From positions 1 to 60,102 of IMG/VR virus record IMGVR_UViG_3300009160_000047: 60,102 bases of DNA; one strand, given 5' to 3'. The notes under the pieces were generated by a model. The model was given only the letters and a program-made list of their open reading frames with translations. It did no database searches and was not told the DNA's origin. The translations under genes and the position numbers were made by a program. The DNA is from a virus. This document shows, piece by piece, positions 24,001 through 32,187 of the stretch (positions are counted from its first letter, which is position 1; every line of letters starts with the position of its first letter).

Positions 24001-24176
24001 AAACTTACAAAGTAACTACCAAGCTGACAACGTACTTTTATGAGCACGTTGAGGCTGAGAATGAAGATGAAGCGTATGCCATAGCCAAGAACATGGATGC
24101 AGGGGGATTTATCCCTGTCGATCAGGGTGTTGGAGGCGATTGGTCTATTGACAAAGTTTATGAGGTAACACTATGA
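23997..24176 (+). CDS. Small early protein, unknown
   Basis: A 59-residue frame (MKTYKVTTKLTTYFYEHVEAEN...) that overlaps the next start (ATGA at 24173). The layout of a strand pair followed by an acidic helix resembles the gene at 23672, and both begin MKTY, so the two may be distant paralogues. Confidence 0.5.
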   Translation: MKTYKVTTKLTTYFYEHVEAENEDEAYAIAKNMDAGGFIPVDQGVGGDWSIDKVYEVTL

Positions 24177-24388
24177 AACCATGGCACCAATATACTGAAG
24201 AGGGGATTGCCGGACTGGCTGCCGAAGCATTGAATGTAGCGGTCGCCCACATCCAAGACAGACTGGGTGTGGACACCGGCGACTTTGCCGGCTTGTACTT
24301 CTCAGGCACCCGAGAGGAAGCAATGGAGGCGGTACTCAAGCAGTACATAGAGCAAGAGATCCATTGGAATCAGGAGCTCACAACATGA
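24173..24388 (+). CDS. Small helical protein, unknown
   Basis: 71 residues (MKPWHQYTEEGIAGLAAEALNVAVAHIQDRLGVDTGDFAG...). Helical, acidic, with no recognised domain. Coupled on both sides by ATGA (24173 and 24385), so it is co-translated with the methyltransferase gene that follows. Confidence 0.55.
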   Translation: MKPWHQYTEEGIAGLAAEALNVAVAHIQDRLGVDTGDFAGLYFSGTREEAMEAVLKQYIEQEIHWNQELTT

Positions 24389-25005
24389 AGGTTCTAGTAG
24401 CCTGTGAATACTCAGGTGTGGTGCGTGATGCCTTTACCAAGGCCGGACACGATGCCACATCCTGCGATCTGCTGCCGTCTGAATCCCCACATGGAAAGCA
24501 TTTCCAAGGGGATGTGATGGAGATCCTGGAAAAAGATTGGGATCTTTTAATTGCCCATCCACCATGCACTTACCTGTGCGTGTCAGGCATTCATTGGAAC
24601 AATAAACGACCCGAGAGAGCAGCTCAAACCGAAGAGGCTTTGAAATTTGTGGAGGCTTTGCTCAATGCCGACATTCCAAAGATCTGTCTTGAGAATCCCA
24701 TCGGCGTGATATCCACCCGCATCCGCAAGCCCACCCAAATCATTCAGCCGTATCAATACGGACATGATGCGAGCAAGCAAACCTGTCTCTGGCTGAAAAA
24801 TTTACCACCCCTGCAGCCAACCCAGTTTGTTGAGCCACGCATTGTGACCACACCCAGTGGAAAAAAAGCCAATAGATGGGGCAACCAGTGCGACAACTAC
24901 GGCCATGACAGTCTGCCGCCTAGCGCAGATCGATGGAAGATTAGAAGTGCAACATACCAAGGCATTGCCGATGCCATGGTGAACCAATGGGGAGGCTTAG
25001 CATGA
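24385..25005 (+). CDS. Cytosine-C5 methyltransferase-like protein
   Basis: 206 residues starting MKVLVACEYSGVVRDAF at 24385; the longer frame is inside the previous gene. Residues 1-20 read as the SAM-binding motif (VACEYSG, AGHDATSCDLLPS). Residues 54-64 contain LLIAHPPCTYL with Cys61, the position of the catalytic PC motif, and ENPIGVI follows at about 105. The C-terminal half (HDASKQTCLWLKNLPPLQP) lacks a clear target-recognition domain, so specificity is unknown. It may protect phage DNA from restriction. Short family members of this type are common in phages. Confidence 0.75.
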   Translation: MKVLVACEYSGVVRDAFTKAGHDATSCDLLPSESPHGKHFQGDVMEILEKDWDLLIAHPPCTYLCVSGIHWNNKRPERAAQTEEALKFVEALLNADIPKICLENPIGVISTRIRKPTQIIQPYQYGHDASKQTCLWLKNLPPLQPTQFVEPRIVTTPSGKKANRWGNQCDNYGHDSLPPSADRWKIRSATYQGIADAMVNQWGGLA

Positions 25006-25136
25006 TTCAATACATCTTCATACTGACGGAGGAGGGCGACTTTGTAGCCGCCTATACCACCCGAGAGAAGGCCGAGCTGGAAGCCCTAGAATCACGGCTC
25101 CTCAACTGGCACATCATCGAAGCAAGGTTACGCTAG
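25002..25136 (+). CDS. Small protein, unknown
   Basis: A 44-residue frame (MIQYIFILTEEGDFVAAYTTREKAELE...) coupled to the methyltransferase by ATGA. Last plus-strand gene of the early block; its end overlaps the end of the convergent primase-like gene by 23 bases. Function unknown. Confidence 0.5.
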   Translation: MIQYIFILTEEGDFVAAYTTREKAELEALESRLLNWHIIEARLR

Positions 25137-25950
25137 TGCCCATCGCTTTGATCAGGGACTGACCCGCTCGGAACAGTCCCACTCTTAGATGAGTATCGTT
25201 AAAGTCCTCGCCAACGACATCACTCATCCAGTAAGGCCAACCAATCTCTTTGGCTACTCTCTCACCAGTCCCACTCTCATCATTGTCTGTCACAAGGAAC
25301 CCGCTCTCTAGTGAGGAGGCGACCTTCTTCATATTCCCTGCGCTGAAGCAAACATGGATGTTGTACCTGCGCTTATAGGACTTTAGGACATGACGCACAG
25401 ACAAGGCCGTAGCGTAACCCTCGCAAAGAATGTGCAAGCCCTTGTTATCGAAGCAAAACTCTGCATCTGAGGTGCGCTGCCCAAACAAAAACTTCTTGCC
25501 GCCGGCCTCATCGATGACCTGACAACCCACCAATCTACCTGCGACACGCATTGGGATTAGTAAATAGTGGAGGCCATTGAGGACATAGATATTGCCTTCC
25601 TCTTCCTCAAAACCCTTGGCTTTTAGATATGGGTGGCGACCATAACCTGACTGCTTGAGCATGACCGCCGCCTTGGTAGCCGCTTCTCTTTGCATGAGGA
25701 GGCGATCATCATCTGCCTTGCGAGCAAGCTTGACGAACTTGTCTGAGTTGGTATTGTTACCATCGCTCTTCCATACGGACACCTCTACATCAGTAGCATG
25801 GTTCTGCACATAGCCGTGATCACCCATGAACTTGACGGCACCATTTCTTTTGCGTGGTTTATCCTGAGTTGGATATCTTTTCCACACCCCGACTGGCGGG
25901 TAATGATCGAGGAGGATGCCGTGTGCAGCACAAAAGTTTAGGAAGTCCAT
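25114..25950 (-). CDS. TOPRIM primase-like protein
   Basis: 278 residues. The C-terminal half has a TOPRIM layout: LHILCEGYATALSV (E177), FLVTDNDESGTGE (D222, D224) and DFND near 250, typical of primase/TOPRIM DNA enzymes. The N-terminal half (MDFLNFCAAHGILLDHYPPVGVWKRYP) may bind template but lacks a recognised zinc finger. No helicase domain is fused; the separate SF2 helicase at 25950 overlaps by one base (TAATG). Probably primes lagging strands for replication by host polymerase. Confidence 0.78.
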   Translation of the reverse strand: MDFLNFCAAHGILLDHYPPVGVWKRYPTQDKPRKRNGAVKFMGDHGYVQNHATDVEVSVWKSDGNNTNSDKFVKLARKADDDRLLMQREAATKAAVMLKQSGYGRHPYLKAKGFEEEEGNIYVLNGLHYLLIPMRVAGRLVGCQVIDEAGGKKFLFGQRTSDAEFCFDNKGLHILCEGYATALSVRHVLKSYKRRYNIHVCFSAGNMKKVASSLESGFLVTDNDESGTGERVAKEIGWPYWMSDVVGEDFNDTHLRVGLFRAGQSLIKAMGTSVTLLR

Positions 25951-27437
25951 TAACGCTTACCTCTCTTGATCGCCCGAATGTAAGCCCGCTTCTTTGCTTC
26001 CACAAACTTAGTTACTTCCATGCTTGGCATGCTGACGTTGTCGCTCAGGTTCATAGGCCAAACCCCAAACTTATCTTTGTAAGTATGAGCCGCCCAACCT
26101 GGGGACTTGCCTTCGTTGGCTACAAACCATTGGAGTTGTGACCACCACACCTGTTTGTTGGCGCGCGACATCATTGCTAGCTCTTCCATTTCTCCTGGAA
26201 GCACAGACAAAACATTCTTTCTCTCTTTGACAAAGCCGCAATGCGAGCAGGACTCTGCATGCCGAGGCATATAGGCCTGACACTTGGGGCACTTAGCCTC
26301 CTGCTTTTCCTTCTCTGTCGGTTCCTTTTTTGCCTTCTCTTTGCCCTCGTCTAATGAATGAACGCCGTTCTCATAGACATCCTCCCAGTCCTCACGAAAA
26401 CGGAGGTAATTACCTGAATGATCAAGCCACACGGCATAAGGCTTATCGTCTGGGTTTGCCTGATTGCTTCGCATGACACGACCCATCTGCTGAATATGGG
26501 AAGACAAAGACTTGCTGAATGGGCGGGCTGATACGCCGATCATTACGTCAGGCACATCAAAACCTTTGGTCAGGATATCCGTGGCAATCAGGCCATGAAT
26601 CTCTGTATCAGGCTTGGCAAAGTCCTCGATGACCTGCTTCTTAAACTCGTCATCATCTTTGTAGCTGATCGAGATAAAGTTATAACCCTGCTCTGCGAAC
26701 TTACGCATAAGATCGGTGCCATGGTTTACGCCTGAGCAAAAGACAATCGTTTTGCGTGGGCGGTTAAAGATCTGATGTGTAAGCTTGATCCACTCTGTAA
26801 CGATGTCGCCTGTGATCTTCATGCCTCGATCAGTGGCTTCCTTCTGTGACCATTCACCGGCTACTTTCTTTGCGCCAGTCATGTCAATCTCTTTGGCAAC
26901 GAACACCTTCAGTGGAACCAACACACCCCGATCGACCAAATGTTTGGTGGTAACTGAGGAGACTACGTGATCATAGACCCGACCCAGTCCCTTGGTGAAA
27001 GGGGTGGCGGTCAGGCCAATGACCTTCACATCAGGATTGTTCTTGATGAACTCGATTGTTTGATCTCTGGTCTGGTGGCATTCATCCACGATCAAAAGCT
27101 GAAGGCCAGGAAAATCTCCACGCTTCTCTAACGTCTGGGCAGAGCAGACCTGAATGCTTTCGTAAGGTCTAAACCTCCAATGACCTGACTGTAATACGCC
27201 ATGCTCGATGCTGTATTTTTCAAGACGCTGACTGGTTTGATCGCACAGAACGATACGATCCAAGATCATTGCCGCCTTGTTACCCTTCTCTTTTGTGGCA
27301 CGTAGTAGCTCGATGGCCATCTCTGTTTTGCCTGCGCCTGTGGGTGCGTAAAGTATTTGACTACGTAGTCCTGCTGCAAATCCTTTGCGAAGACTATCCA
27401 AGATATGGGACTGGTAGTCCCTGAGTATTAGTGACAT
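25950..27437 (-). CDS. SF2 DEAD/DEAH-type helicase
   Basis: 495 residues from the ATG at 27437 (MSLILRDYQSHILDSLRKGF; GAGGAAT upstream). Motif I APTGAGKTEMA (31-41), motif II DECH (118-121), motif III GLTATPF, later SARPFSKSLSSHIQQMGRVMRS (motif VI) and a C-terminal zinc-ribbon CPKCQAYMPRHAESCSHCGF. The family acts on DNA, RNA or both; in a replication cluster it probably unwinds DNA. Stop and start of 25950 overlap. Confidence 0.88.
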   Translation of the reverse strand: MSLILRDYQSHILDSLRKGFAAGLRSQILYAPTGAGKTEMAIELLRATKEKGNKAAMILDRIVLCDQTSQRLEKYSIEHGVLQSGHWRFRPYESIQVCSAQTLEKRGDFPGLQLLIVDECHQTRDQTIEFIKNNPDVKVIGLTATPFTKGLGRVYDHVVSSVTTKHLVDRGVLVPLKVFVAKEIDMTGAKKVAGEWSQKEATDRGMKITGDIVTEWIKLTHQIFNRPRKTIVFCSGVNHGTDLMRKFAEQGYNFISISYKDDDEFKKQVIEDFAKPDTEIHGLIATDILTKGFDVPDVMIGVSARPFSKSLSSHIQQMGRVMRSNQANPDDKPYAVWLDHSGNYLRFREDWEDVYENGVHSLDEGKEKAKKEPTEKEKQEAKCPKCQAYMPRHAESCSHCGFVKERKNVLSVLPGEMEELAMMSRANKQVWWSQLQWFVANEGKSPGWAAHTYKDKFGVWPMNLSDNVSMPSMEVTKFVEAKKRAYIRAIKRGKR

Positions 27438-27483
27438 AAGAATTCCTCTACTGGGACACAAGCCCCCCAGCTTGGGCTATGGA

Positions 27484-28314
27484 TTACTTGGCTTTCAATT
27501 GCTTCTGCAAATAGACCACTTGCTTTTTAAGCTGAGCGTTCTCTGCTTGGAATTGATCACGGCTAATCTTCACAGAGTTCAGCTCAATCGTTAGTTGCCA
27601 GACCTCCTCTCGAAGCTCGGCAATTATTCTGCCGGCAAGATCAGGATCTGCTGAACCTTTGACGGCCAACTGATCGGATAGCTTCTCATTCTCTTGAACC
27701 AAGAAGTCGATAGCTTCCTGTTGCTTGCCGTCATCCACAGGTGTAGCAGGAGTAGCAGGTGTAGCAACGTCAAATGTTTTGACTGGCTTCTCAGGCTTGG
27801 TCACGCGAGTCTTAACTTCACCATCTTTGTTTACAAACTTAACCTTCTCGGGCACCTTACCTACACGCAACTTTGCCACCGTTACATGGGACACATCGCA
27901 GATCCGGCCAATCTCACGATTGCTCCACTCACTCCATTCAAAGTCTTCGATCAACTCTTTGGCATTGTTAAGCTTGTCTTGCAAAGTAGGGGGCAGACCG
28001 TGCAGATTGTTTGCAATCTTGCTGTACAGAATGGCATCACGCAATAAGCCATTGGTAACTTTGCACTTGATAGATGCTTTGCCAATCTTGCGTGTGGCGT
28101 GATAGCGGTGAAAGCCATCGGCTAACCAGTACTCTTTGCCATCAAAGAATGCGGTGACTGGACTGTATTCCACATCATCCTTCATCTTCTCAAAGATATC
28201 TTCGACATGACTCTCGTCAATCTTCAGTCGTGATTGTGTGCCGCCGCTAATGTTCAGCGCATCAAGAGACAAAGTCTTTACTGTAAATACCAGTTTGCTT
28301 GGGTCGTAATTCAT
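27484..28314 (-). CDS. ParB/sulfiredoxin-fold protein
   Basis: 276 residues. N-terminal ParB-like fold with YWLADGFHRYHATRK (about 62-76), then an HTH-like SNREIGRICDVSHVTVAKLRVGK (about 130-152), and a C-terminal coiled coil (about 205-276). This is the phage ParB-like type: a nuclease or DNA-binding partner rather than a true partition protein. No ParA is encoded. It sits between the helicase and small genes in the replication operon. Possible ligand: the dispersed repeat. Confidence 0.78.
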   Translation of the reverse strand: MNYDPSKLVFTVKTLSLDALNISGGTQSRLKIDESHVEDIFEKMKDDVEYSPVTAFFDGKEYWLADGFHRYHATRKIGKASIKCKVTNGLLRDAILYSKIANNLHGLPPTLQDKLNNAKELIEDFEWSEWSNREIGRICDVSHVTVAKLRVGKVPEKVKFVNKDGEVKTRVTKPEKPVKTFDVATPATPATPVDDGKQQEAIDFLVQENEKLSDQLAVKGSADPDLAGRIIAELREEVWQLTIELNSVKISRDQFQAENAQLKKQVVYLQKQLKAK

Positions 28315-28484
28315 TTATTTTCCTTGTTAGATATGTAGCCAAGATAGAAATATCTCCACTTGGTTTGTATATTGGATGATTTGTATCGGGTTTTAGCCCA
28401 CTCGTAGCTTAGGCCTCGCAACGCCAAGATCTCTTCGAATCTTTGGCGTATCTCTTCGACTTGATTCTTGGGCTTTAGCGACAT
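28311..28484 (-). CDS. Small protein, unknown
   Basis: 57 residues from the ATG at 28484 (MSLKPKNQVEEIRQRFEEILALRGLSYEWAKTRY...). The start ATGTCGCTAA overlaps the stop of the preceding 56-residue gene, so translation is coupled; a longer frame is not favoured. Helical, basic; unknown role. It overlaps the ParB-like gene start by ATGA. Confidence 0.6.
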   Translation of the reverse strand: MSLKPKNQVEEIRQRFEEILALRGLSYEWAKTRYKSSNIQTKWRYFYLGYISNKENK

Positions 28485-28645
28485 AAGACCAAGCCCACAA
28501 CTAAGCCTATGAAAAAAGTGATCCACGGAATCATTATGGTGTCGGTGTCAGCCTCGATCTTGTTCGGACCCTCTATCCATTCGAAGTAGTCCTGGGGAAA
28601 TGCTTCCTGCATGGTGCGTGGAAAGCGGCGTTCTGTATCGTTCAT
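28475..28645 (-). CDS. Small C-terminally anchored membrane protein
   Basis: A 56-residue frame (MNDTERRFPRTMQEAFPQDY...). Its C-terminal 20 residues (IPWITFFIGLVVGLVLCR) form a single membrane span, a tail-anchored layout. Start has AAAGGAG 7 bases upstream. The promoter at 28675-28702 precedes it, so it is the first gene of the ParB/helicase/primase operon. Role unknown; it might position the replication machinery at the membrane. Confidence 0.6.
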   Translation of the reverse strand: MNDTERRFPRTMQEAFPQDYFEWIEGPNKIEADTDTIMIPWITFFIGLVVGLVLCR

Positions 28646-28674
28646 CTTTTCTCCTTTGTAAATAGGTGCAACTA

Positions 28675-28702
28675 ATTATACATAATGTTATCTCGTTTGC
28701 AA
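28675..28702 (-). promoter_or_regulatory. Putative promoter of the replication operon
   Basis: On the minus strand TTGCAA (28702-28697), 16 bases, TATAAT (28680-28675), with the perfect -10 box about 30 bases before the ATG at 28645. AT-rich surroundings (TTAATTAATT) support it. Confidence 0.6.
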
Positions 28703-28741
28703 CCCACCAATTAATTAATTCTTTTTGGCAAAGCACTTCGC

Positions 28742-29245
28742 TCACGCTACCCCTTTCAATAGTTCTTGCAGTTGTTTCAATTTCTGTGCACTGGTGGAGT
28801 TCTCTTGGATCTCTGCCTCGATCTCAAGTGCCACGTTCTCTAGCTCTGTGGCCATCGCCTTCATCTGTGCAGCCAACCCGTTGGCTTTCTCTGAAAGGCT
28901 GATCAATCTGTCCAAGTTGGATTGCTTGATCTGAGTTACTGGTTTGCTTGTAGCCATGGTTTTTTCCTTTGTTTCTTCTATAAATTTGTCGAATGTTGTT
29001 GTCTCTTTTACTTCTATGCGGATAAAAGATCCGCGCTCAGGCTCTTGGATAAGGCCTTGTCGTTTCAATGTGTCCAAGCAACCAATGATTGCCTTGGAGT
29101 CCCGCATGCTGTAGCCCAGTCTGCTTATCTCTGCAATGATCTGAGTAGAAGTCCATGCCTCAGATACAGGCACTGCTTCGTAGACCTTCTTGACTGGCGC
29201 ATTCAAGACGTTAAACATCTGCTTAAACCTAGTCTGACTTATCAT
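28742..29245 (-). CDS. Winged-helix-like protein with coiled-coil tail
   Basis: 167 residues. An N-terminal wHTH-like part (MISQTRFKQMFNVLNAPVKKVYEAV, TSTQIIAEISRLGYSMRDSKAIIGCLDTLKRQGLI, wing RGSFIRIEV) leads to a long coiled coil (LDRLISLSEKANGLAAQMKAMATELENVALEIEAEIQ). It may be a small DNA-binding regulator. It overlaps the glycosyltransferase stop by 17 bases, the last gene of the minus accessory operon. Confidence 0.65.
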   Translation of the reverse strand: MISQTRFKQMFNVLNAPVKKVYEAVPVSEAWTSTQIIAEISRLGYSMRDSKAIIGCLDTLKRQGLIQEPERGSFIRIEVKETTTFDKFIEETKEKTMATSKPVTQIKQSNLDRLISLSEKANGLAAQMKAMATELENVALEIEAEIQENSTSAQKLKQLQELLKGVA

Positions 29246-30866
29246 TTTTCATCTCCTTTATTTCTAAGTCTTGTTCAGCTCTTTCAAGTAAATATTTCCT
29301 CCAATCTTCGTGTTCTAAAACTTTTTGTATTTGTTCTCGGCTCCACAGGAACATGTGCCTATCCTCAAAACCATCTAAGACTTTGAACAACGTATCTTCA
29401 GGGAAGTTATATGGACTGGCGAATAAATCCATGTACCTGAACGAACCTGCTGAAATATCGTGATTCTCAAATGGCTTCTCTGGACGCTTCATGTGGCTAG
29501 TTGTAAACAGGTACTTGATACCTGACTCCACAAAGTTGGTAAGCACCTTGTAGGTTTCCACGTAGGGCATATGGAACAGAAAATCCCGACACAACATCAG
29601 GTCTGCCATGGGGTACTTGTCCTCTACCAAATTGGTATAGACAAACTTCATCTTTGGATTGTCTTTGTACTTCTCTTTAAGCTCTTCTATTAGAGCTTGC
29701 ACAATATCAGCACCAACATAATCTATGTCGGACTGCTCCAAGACCTTGGCCATCCAGTTCAGGTCGCCGCATGGCGCATCGAATACAGACTTAATCTCAA
29801 ACTGCTCGAACAACTTGGGCAATTCCTGACGCAATCGTTCTGTATGTTTCAGCGTAGATGACGGCCCACTAACTGTTTCACCAGAGCCCCAACCCTTCTT
29901 CTCAAAGATCTTTGTGAACTTTTCTTCCATGGTCTGCTGCTTATCCCAGTACAACCTTGATGCCCGACCCTTGGCTTTCTTATTAAAGTAGTCCACACCT
30001 GAGAAATCAATGTAGTCCTGAACAGATCTGACTGATCCCAACCCATAGATACCCATGTCTTTGCCATGGATCAAAGCCTCCAGTCTGTCTGTCGCACGTT
30101 GCTGCATGGTTGCCCAGTGCTCAGCACGTTTTGTAGTGACTTCCTTATCCCAATGTCTAGGACGTTCGCCGCCTTTTGATTTGGCATAAAGATGGTAGAT
30201 GGGCATGTCAGGCACATGGAAAATATCCCAACCATGCGTATACGCGCGCAACGCTATAGCTTGCTCTTCGCCATTGAAGTACATATAAGGATCGTATGGA
30301 ATCTCATATACAAACTTGCCTAGCGTGAACAGGCAACCTGCGCCTACGTGAACTCCAGGAATGATGTCGGTTGTGTCTACTGGAGAAGCAACAAACTTCA
30401 GCTTGGAATTCTTTGGATCAAAATCATCCGCAATAATGTGAACCGATGTGCCACGGAAGATGTGCTTGGTAACAATTCCATTCTCACGCTCGTATGAGTT
30501 TGGGTAACTGGACACAATGAACTTCGGGCTAATCTCGGCGCACTTCTCAGCCGCTTTGATGAATCTCTCATCCCAGTCCTGCTCAAATATCATGTGTGCA
30601 TCGATCTGGAAAAACCAATCCTCATCGTTGTACATGGACATGCAGACTGATCTCGCCCAACAGGCACCACGGGATTCGTGTGGGTTAACACCAAGGTAGC
30701 GCACATTCTTATGGTCAGGCGTGATCTTGATGCGCTTACCCAGTTCGCTCTGCTCCACCACTCCAAAGAATAAATCGTTTGGATATTTGGATTTCTTGAT
30801 GGCATCATTTATTGTGTGCCCCAATAGCACATCAGAGTAGGAGGCAATGCTTACAAAGATGCTCAT
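29229..30866 (-). CDS. GT60-like glycosyltransferase fused to SAM methyltransferase
   Basis: 545 residues. The N-terminal part (1-260) begins MSIFVSIASYSDVLLGHTINDA and holds ESRGACWARSVCMSMYNDEDWFFQIDAHM (DAH at 89-91) and GVHVGAGCLF, then PYDPYMYFNGEEQAIALRAYTHGWDIF: the pattern of GlcNAc-type (GT60) glycosyltransferases. The C-terminal part (340-500) is a Rossmann SAM methyltransferase with VFDAPCGDLNWM (361-372) and GADIV. The fusion joins sugar transfer and methylation. The acceptor is unknown; phage DNA, virion or host glycan are all possible. No nucleotide-sugar gene lies nearby. Confidence 0.75.
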   Translation of the reverse strand: MSIFVSIASYSDVLLGHTINDAIKKSKYPNDLFFGVVEQSELGKRIKITPDHKNVRYLGVNPHESRGACWARSVCMSMYNDEDWFFQIDAHMIFEQDWDERFIKAAEKCAEISPKFIVSSYPNSYERENGIVTKHIFRGTSVHIIADDFDPKNSKLKFVASPVDTTDIIPGVHVGAGCLFTLGKFVYEIPYDPYMYFNGEEQAIALRAYTHGWDIFHVPDMPIYHLYAKSKGGERPRHWDKEVTTKRAEHWATMQQRATDRLEALIHGKDMGIYGLGSVRSVQDYIDFSGVDYFNKKAKGRASRLYWDKQQTMEEKFTKIFEKKGWGSGETVSGPSSTLKHTERLRQELPKLFEQFEIKSVFDAPCGDLNWMAKVLEQSDIDYVGADIVQALIEELKEKYKDNPKMKFVYTNLVEDKYPMADLMLCRDFLFHMPYVETYKVLTNFVESGIKYLFTTSHMKRPEKPFENHDISAGSFRYMDLFASPYNFPEDTLFKVLDGFEDRHMFLWSREQIQKVLEHEDWRKYLLERAEQDLEIKEMKNDKSD

Positions 30867-31063
30867 TTCTTAAGGCTCCGCACATAGGCGGCAAAGCTTG
30901 CCGTTGTATCTCCGCCGTTTTTCATGGCGTCAAACTCTTTAGCCACCTCCTCAAGGGTGTCGTTGCGGATCTTGTTAGAGATGGGATTAAGCTGTTTCTG
31001 AATCATCTGACGCTTGCGCCATCCCAAGGCTTTTTCCCATACGTTTAGTTGTGCTTCGCTCAT
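30863..31063 (-). CDS. Small charged protein, unknown
   Basis: 66 residues from the ATG at 31063 (MSEAQLNVWEKALGWRKRQMIQKQLNPISNKIRND...), with a Shine-Dalgarno GGAAAAAA-type site upstream. Its stop overlaps the glycosyltransferase start (ATGA). The region 30987-31063 is also read in another frame by the gene at 30987-31214. Helical, basic N-terminus; unknown. Confidence 0.55.
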   Translation of the reverse strand: MSEAQLNVWEKALGWRKRQMIQKQLNPISNKIRNDTLEEVAKEFDAMKNGGDTTASFAAYVRSLKK

Positions 31064-31214
31064 TTTTTTCCTTTCGATATTCCAACACTTCATTAAGTAA
31101 CTTCTCCATTTGATCTGCTGCCATCAAATGAAATGGAGTGATTGGTTTGTGGCTAGCAATTGAACGCATCATGGCAATAGTTGTCCTTGCCGTGGTTTCA
31201 CTCAGCTTTGCCAT
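30987..31214 (-). CDS. Small helical protein, overlapped by the next gene
   Basis: 75 residues (MAKLSETTARTTIAMMRSIASHKPITPFHLMAADQMEKLLNEVLEYRKEK). Its last 25 residues overlap the start of 30863-31063 by 77 bases, unusually long for this compact block. One of the two starts may be wrong, or both genes may be read. The N-terminal two-thirds has a plausible helical composition. Function unknown. Confidence 0.5.
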   Translation of the reverse strand: MAKLSETTARTTIAMMRSIASHKPITPFHLMAADQMEKLLNEVLEYRKEKNERSTTKRMGKSLGMAQASDDSETA

Positions 31215-31452
31215 CAGTCTTCTCCTTCAGGCGTATTCTTAGTATGCGGTTCTCTTGCAAAGCATCCTCTAGCATGCGGAGGTGCTCTTGGTGGCGGTCT
31301 TCCATAACTTTGACCAGCTTCTGGAAGTCGTTGTCCCACTGGCTCATCTTGGCCGACAGAATCTTGGCGTGGTACCAAACATACTCATTGGTAATGCCTT
31401 CGACAGTAACGCTGTCTTTAATTTCATATTGTTTTAATGCTTCTGGAATCAT
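31198..31452 (-). CDS. Small helical/coiled-coil protein, unknown
   Basis: 84 residues, with a central helical region (AKILSAKMSQWDNDFQKLVKVMEDRHQEHLRMLEDALQENRILRIRLKEK). It overlaps neighbours by 17 bases downstream and ATGA upstream. No enzyme motif. Confidence 0.58.
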   Translation of the reverse strand: MIPEALKQYEIKDSVTVEGITNEYVWYHAKILSAKMSQWDNDFQKLVKVMEDRHQEHLRMLEDALQENRILRIRLKEKTDGKAE

Positions 31453-31625
31453 GGTTTCTCCTTAGTTTCTTCAATCACAACAGGGCCGTTAAACATAGCC
31501 ATGCCCAACTGTCCAAGCATGACCGACTTCAATCGTTCTCGATCTTCTTCTGGAAACTCAGAGGCAACGTCATCCATGATTTTCAGAATGTCTTGTGCCA
31601 TTTTTTGTGGTGTGATGATGCTCAT
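31449..31625 (-). CDS. Small helical protein, unknown
   Basis: A 58-residue frame (MSIITPQKMAQDILKIMDDVASEF...LGMAMFNGPVVIEETKEKP). It is coupled to both neighbours by ATGA overlaps (31625 with the upstream stop, 31449-31452 downstream), which is the usual sign of a real gene in this operon. Confidence 0.58.
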   Translation of the reverse strand: MSIITPQKMAQDILKIMDDVASEFPEEDRERLKSVMLGQLGMAMFNGPVVIEETKEKP

Positions 31626-31948
31626 GTGTTCATCTCCAGTGTGTTAATTTGGTCAATAATCCATTGGCAATCTTTGCGCAAGCCTTCAAAGAGCGGCGTG
31701 TCTTCCTTCTGAATCTTGCCCTGTGCGTTGTACATTTCAAAAAGATCATCGTAAACGTCTTTAAGTTTGATGTGAACCTTGATAGATACCTCCGTCTCTA
31801 GATCCCAAATCACTTTCAAAGTCTCAATAACCTCTGAGAAATCCTCTTCGGATTGGTTCGATGCGTAGAAATAAAACTTAAAGTTTCCTTCCGAGTCAAT
31901 TACTCCTGTTTGAGGTATCTCATCTATCTCAAATTCAATTGGCTTCAT
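31622..31948 (-). CDS. Acidic protein, unknown
   Basis: 108 residues (MKPIEFEIDEIPQTGVIDSEGNFKFYFYASNQSEEDFSEVIETLKVIWDLE...), acidic with a strand-then-helix layout. Overlaps the next gene start by ATGA. It belongs to the short accessory genes of the minus operon; no family recognised. Confidence 0.58.
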   Translation of the reverse strand: MKPIEFEIDEIPQTGVIDSEGNFKFYFYASNQSEEDFSEVIETLKVIWDLETEVSIKVHIKLKDVYDDLFEMYNAQGKIQKEDTPLFEGLRKDCQWIIDQINTLEMNT

Positions 31949-32187
31949 GTATTTTTCTCCTTGAGTTTGGCTTCCGCCCTGTATACGACATCTTCCATTG
32001 ACTTTGCTTCGCCCAAAATTGTTTTAACTTCTGCGCCTGTCAAGTCCCTCCATTCACGCTGCTCATATAGCGGCACCTCTTTCCACCAACCACCCTCATG
32101 GTTTGGCCAGTCCTGTTTGGTATGTGTTATCACTGGATGTTTTTCATCACCATCACATATATACAGCCATGCTTTTGGTTCGTTCAT
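31945..32187 (-). CDS. Small protein, conserved opening, unknown
   Basis: 80 residues: MNEPKAWLYICDGDEKHPVITHTKQDWPNHEGGWWKEVPLYE, a type of opening common in short phage proteins. The C-terminus AEAKLKEKNT matches that of 32363-32518, including the GGAG and ATACATG that follow. Confidence 0.6.
   Translation of the reverse strand: MNEPKAWLYICDGDEKHPVITHTKQDWPNHEGGWWKEVPLYEQREWRDLTGAEVKTILGEAKSMEDVVYRAEAKLKEKNT

Noticed and set aside
29849-30808. Additional small minus-strand frames inside the glycosyltransferase gene
   Set aside because: They are other-frame shadows within one long conserved coding region.
30812-31048. 78-residue plus-strand frame
   Set aside because: Overlaps several coupled minus-strand genes; no ribosome site or composition support.
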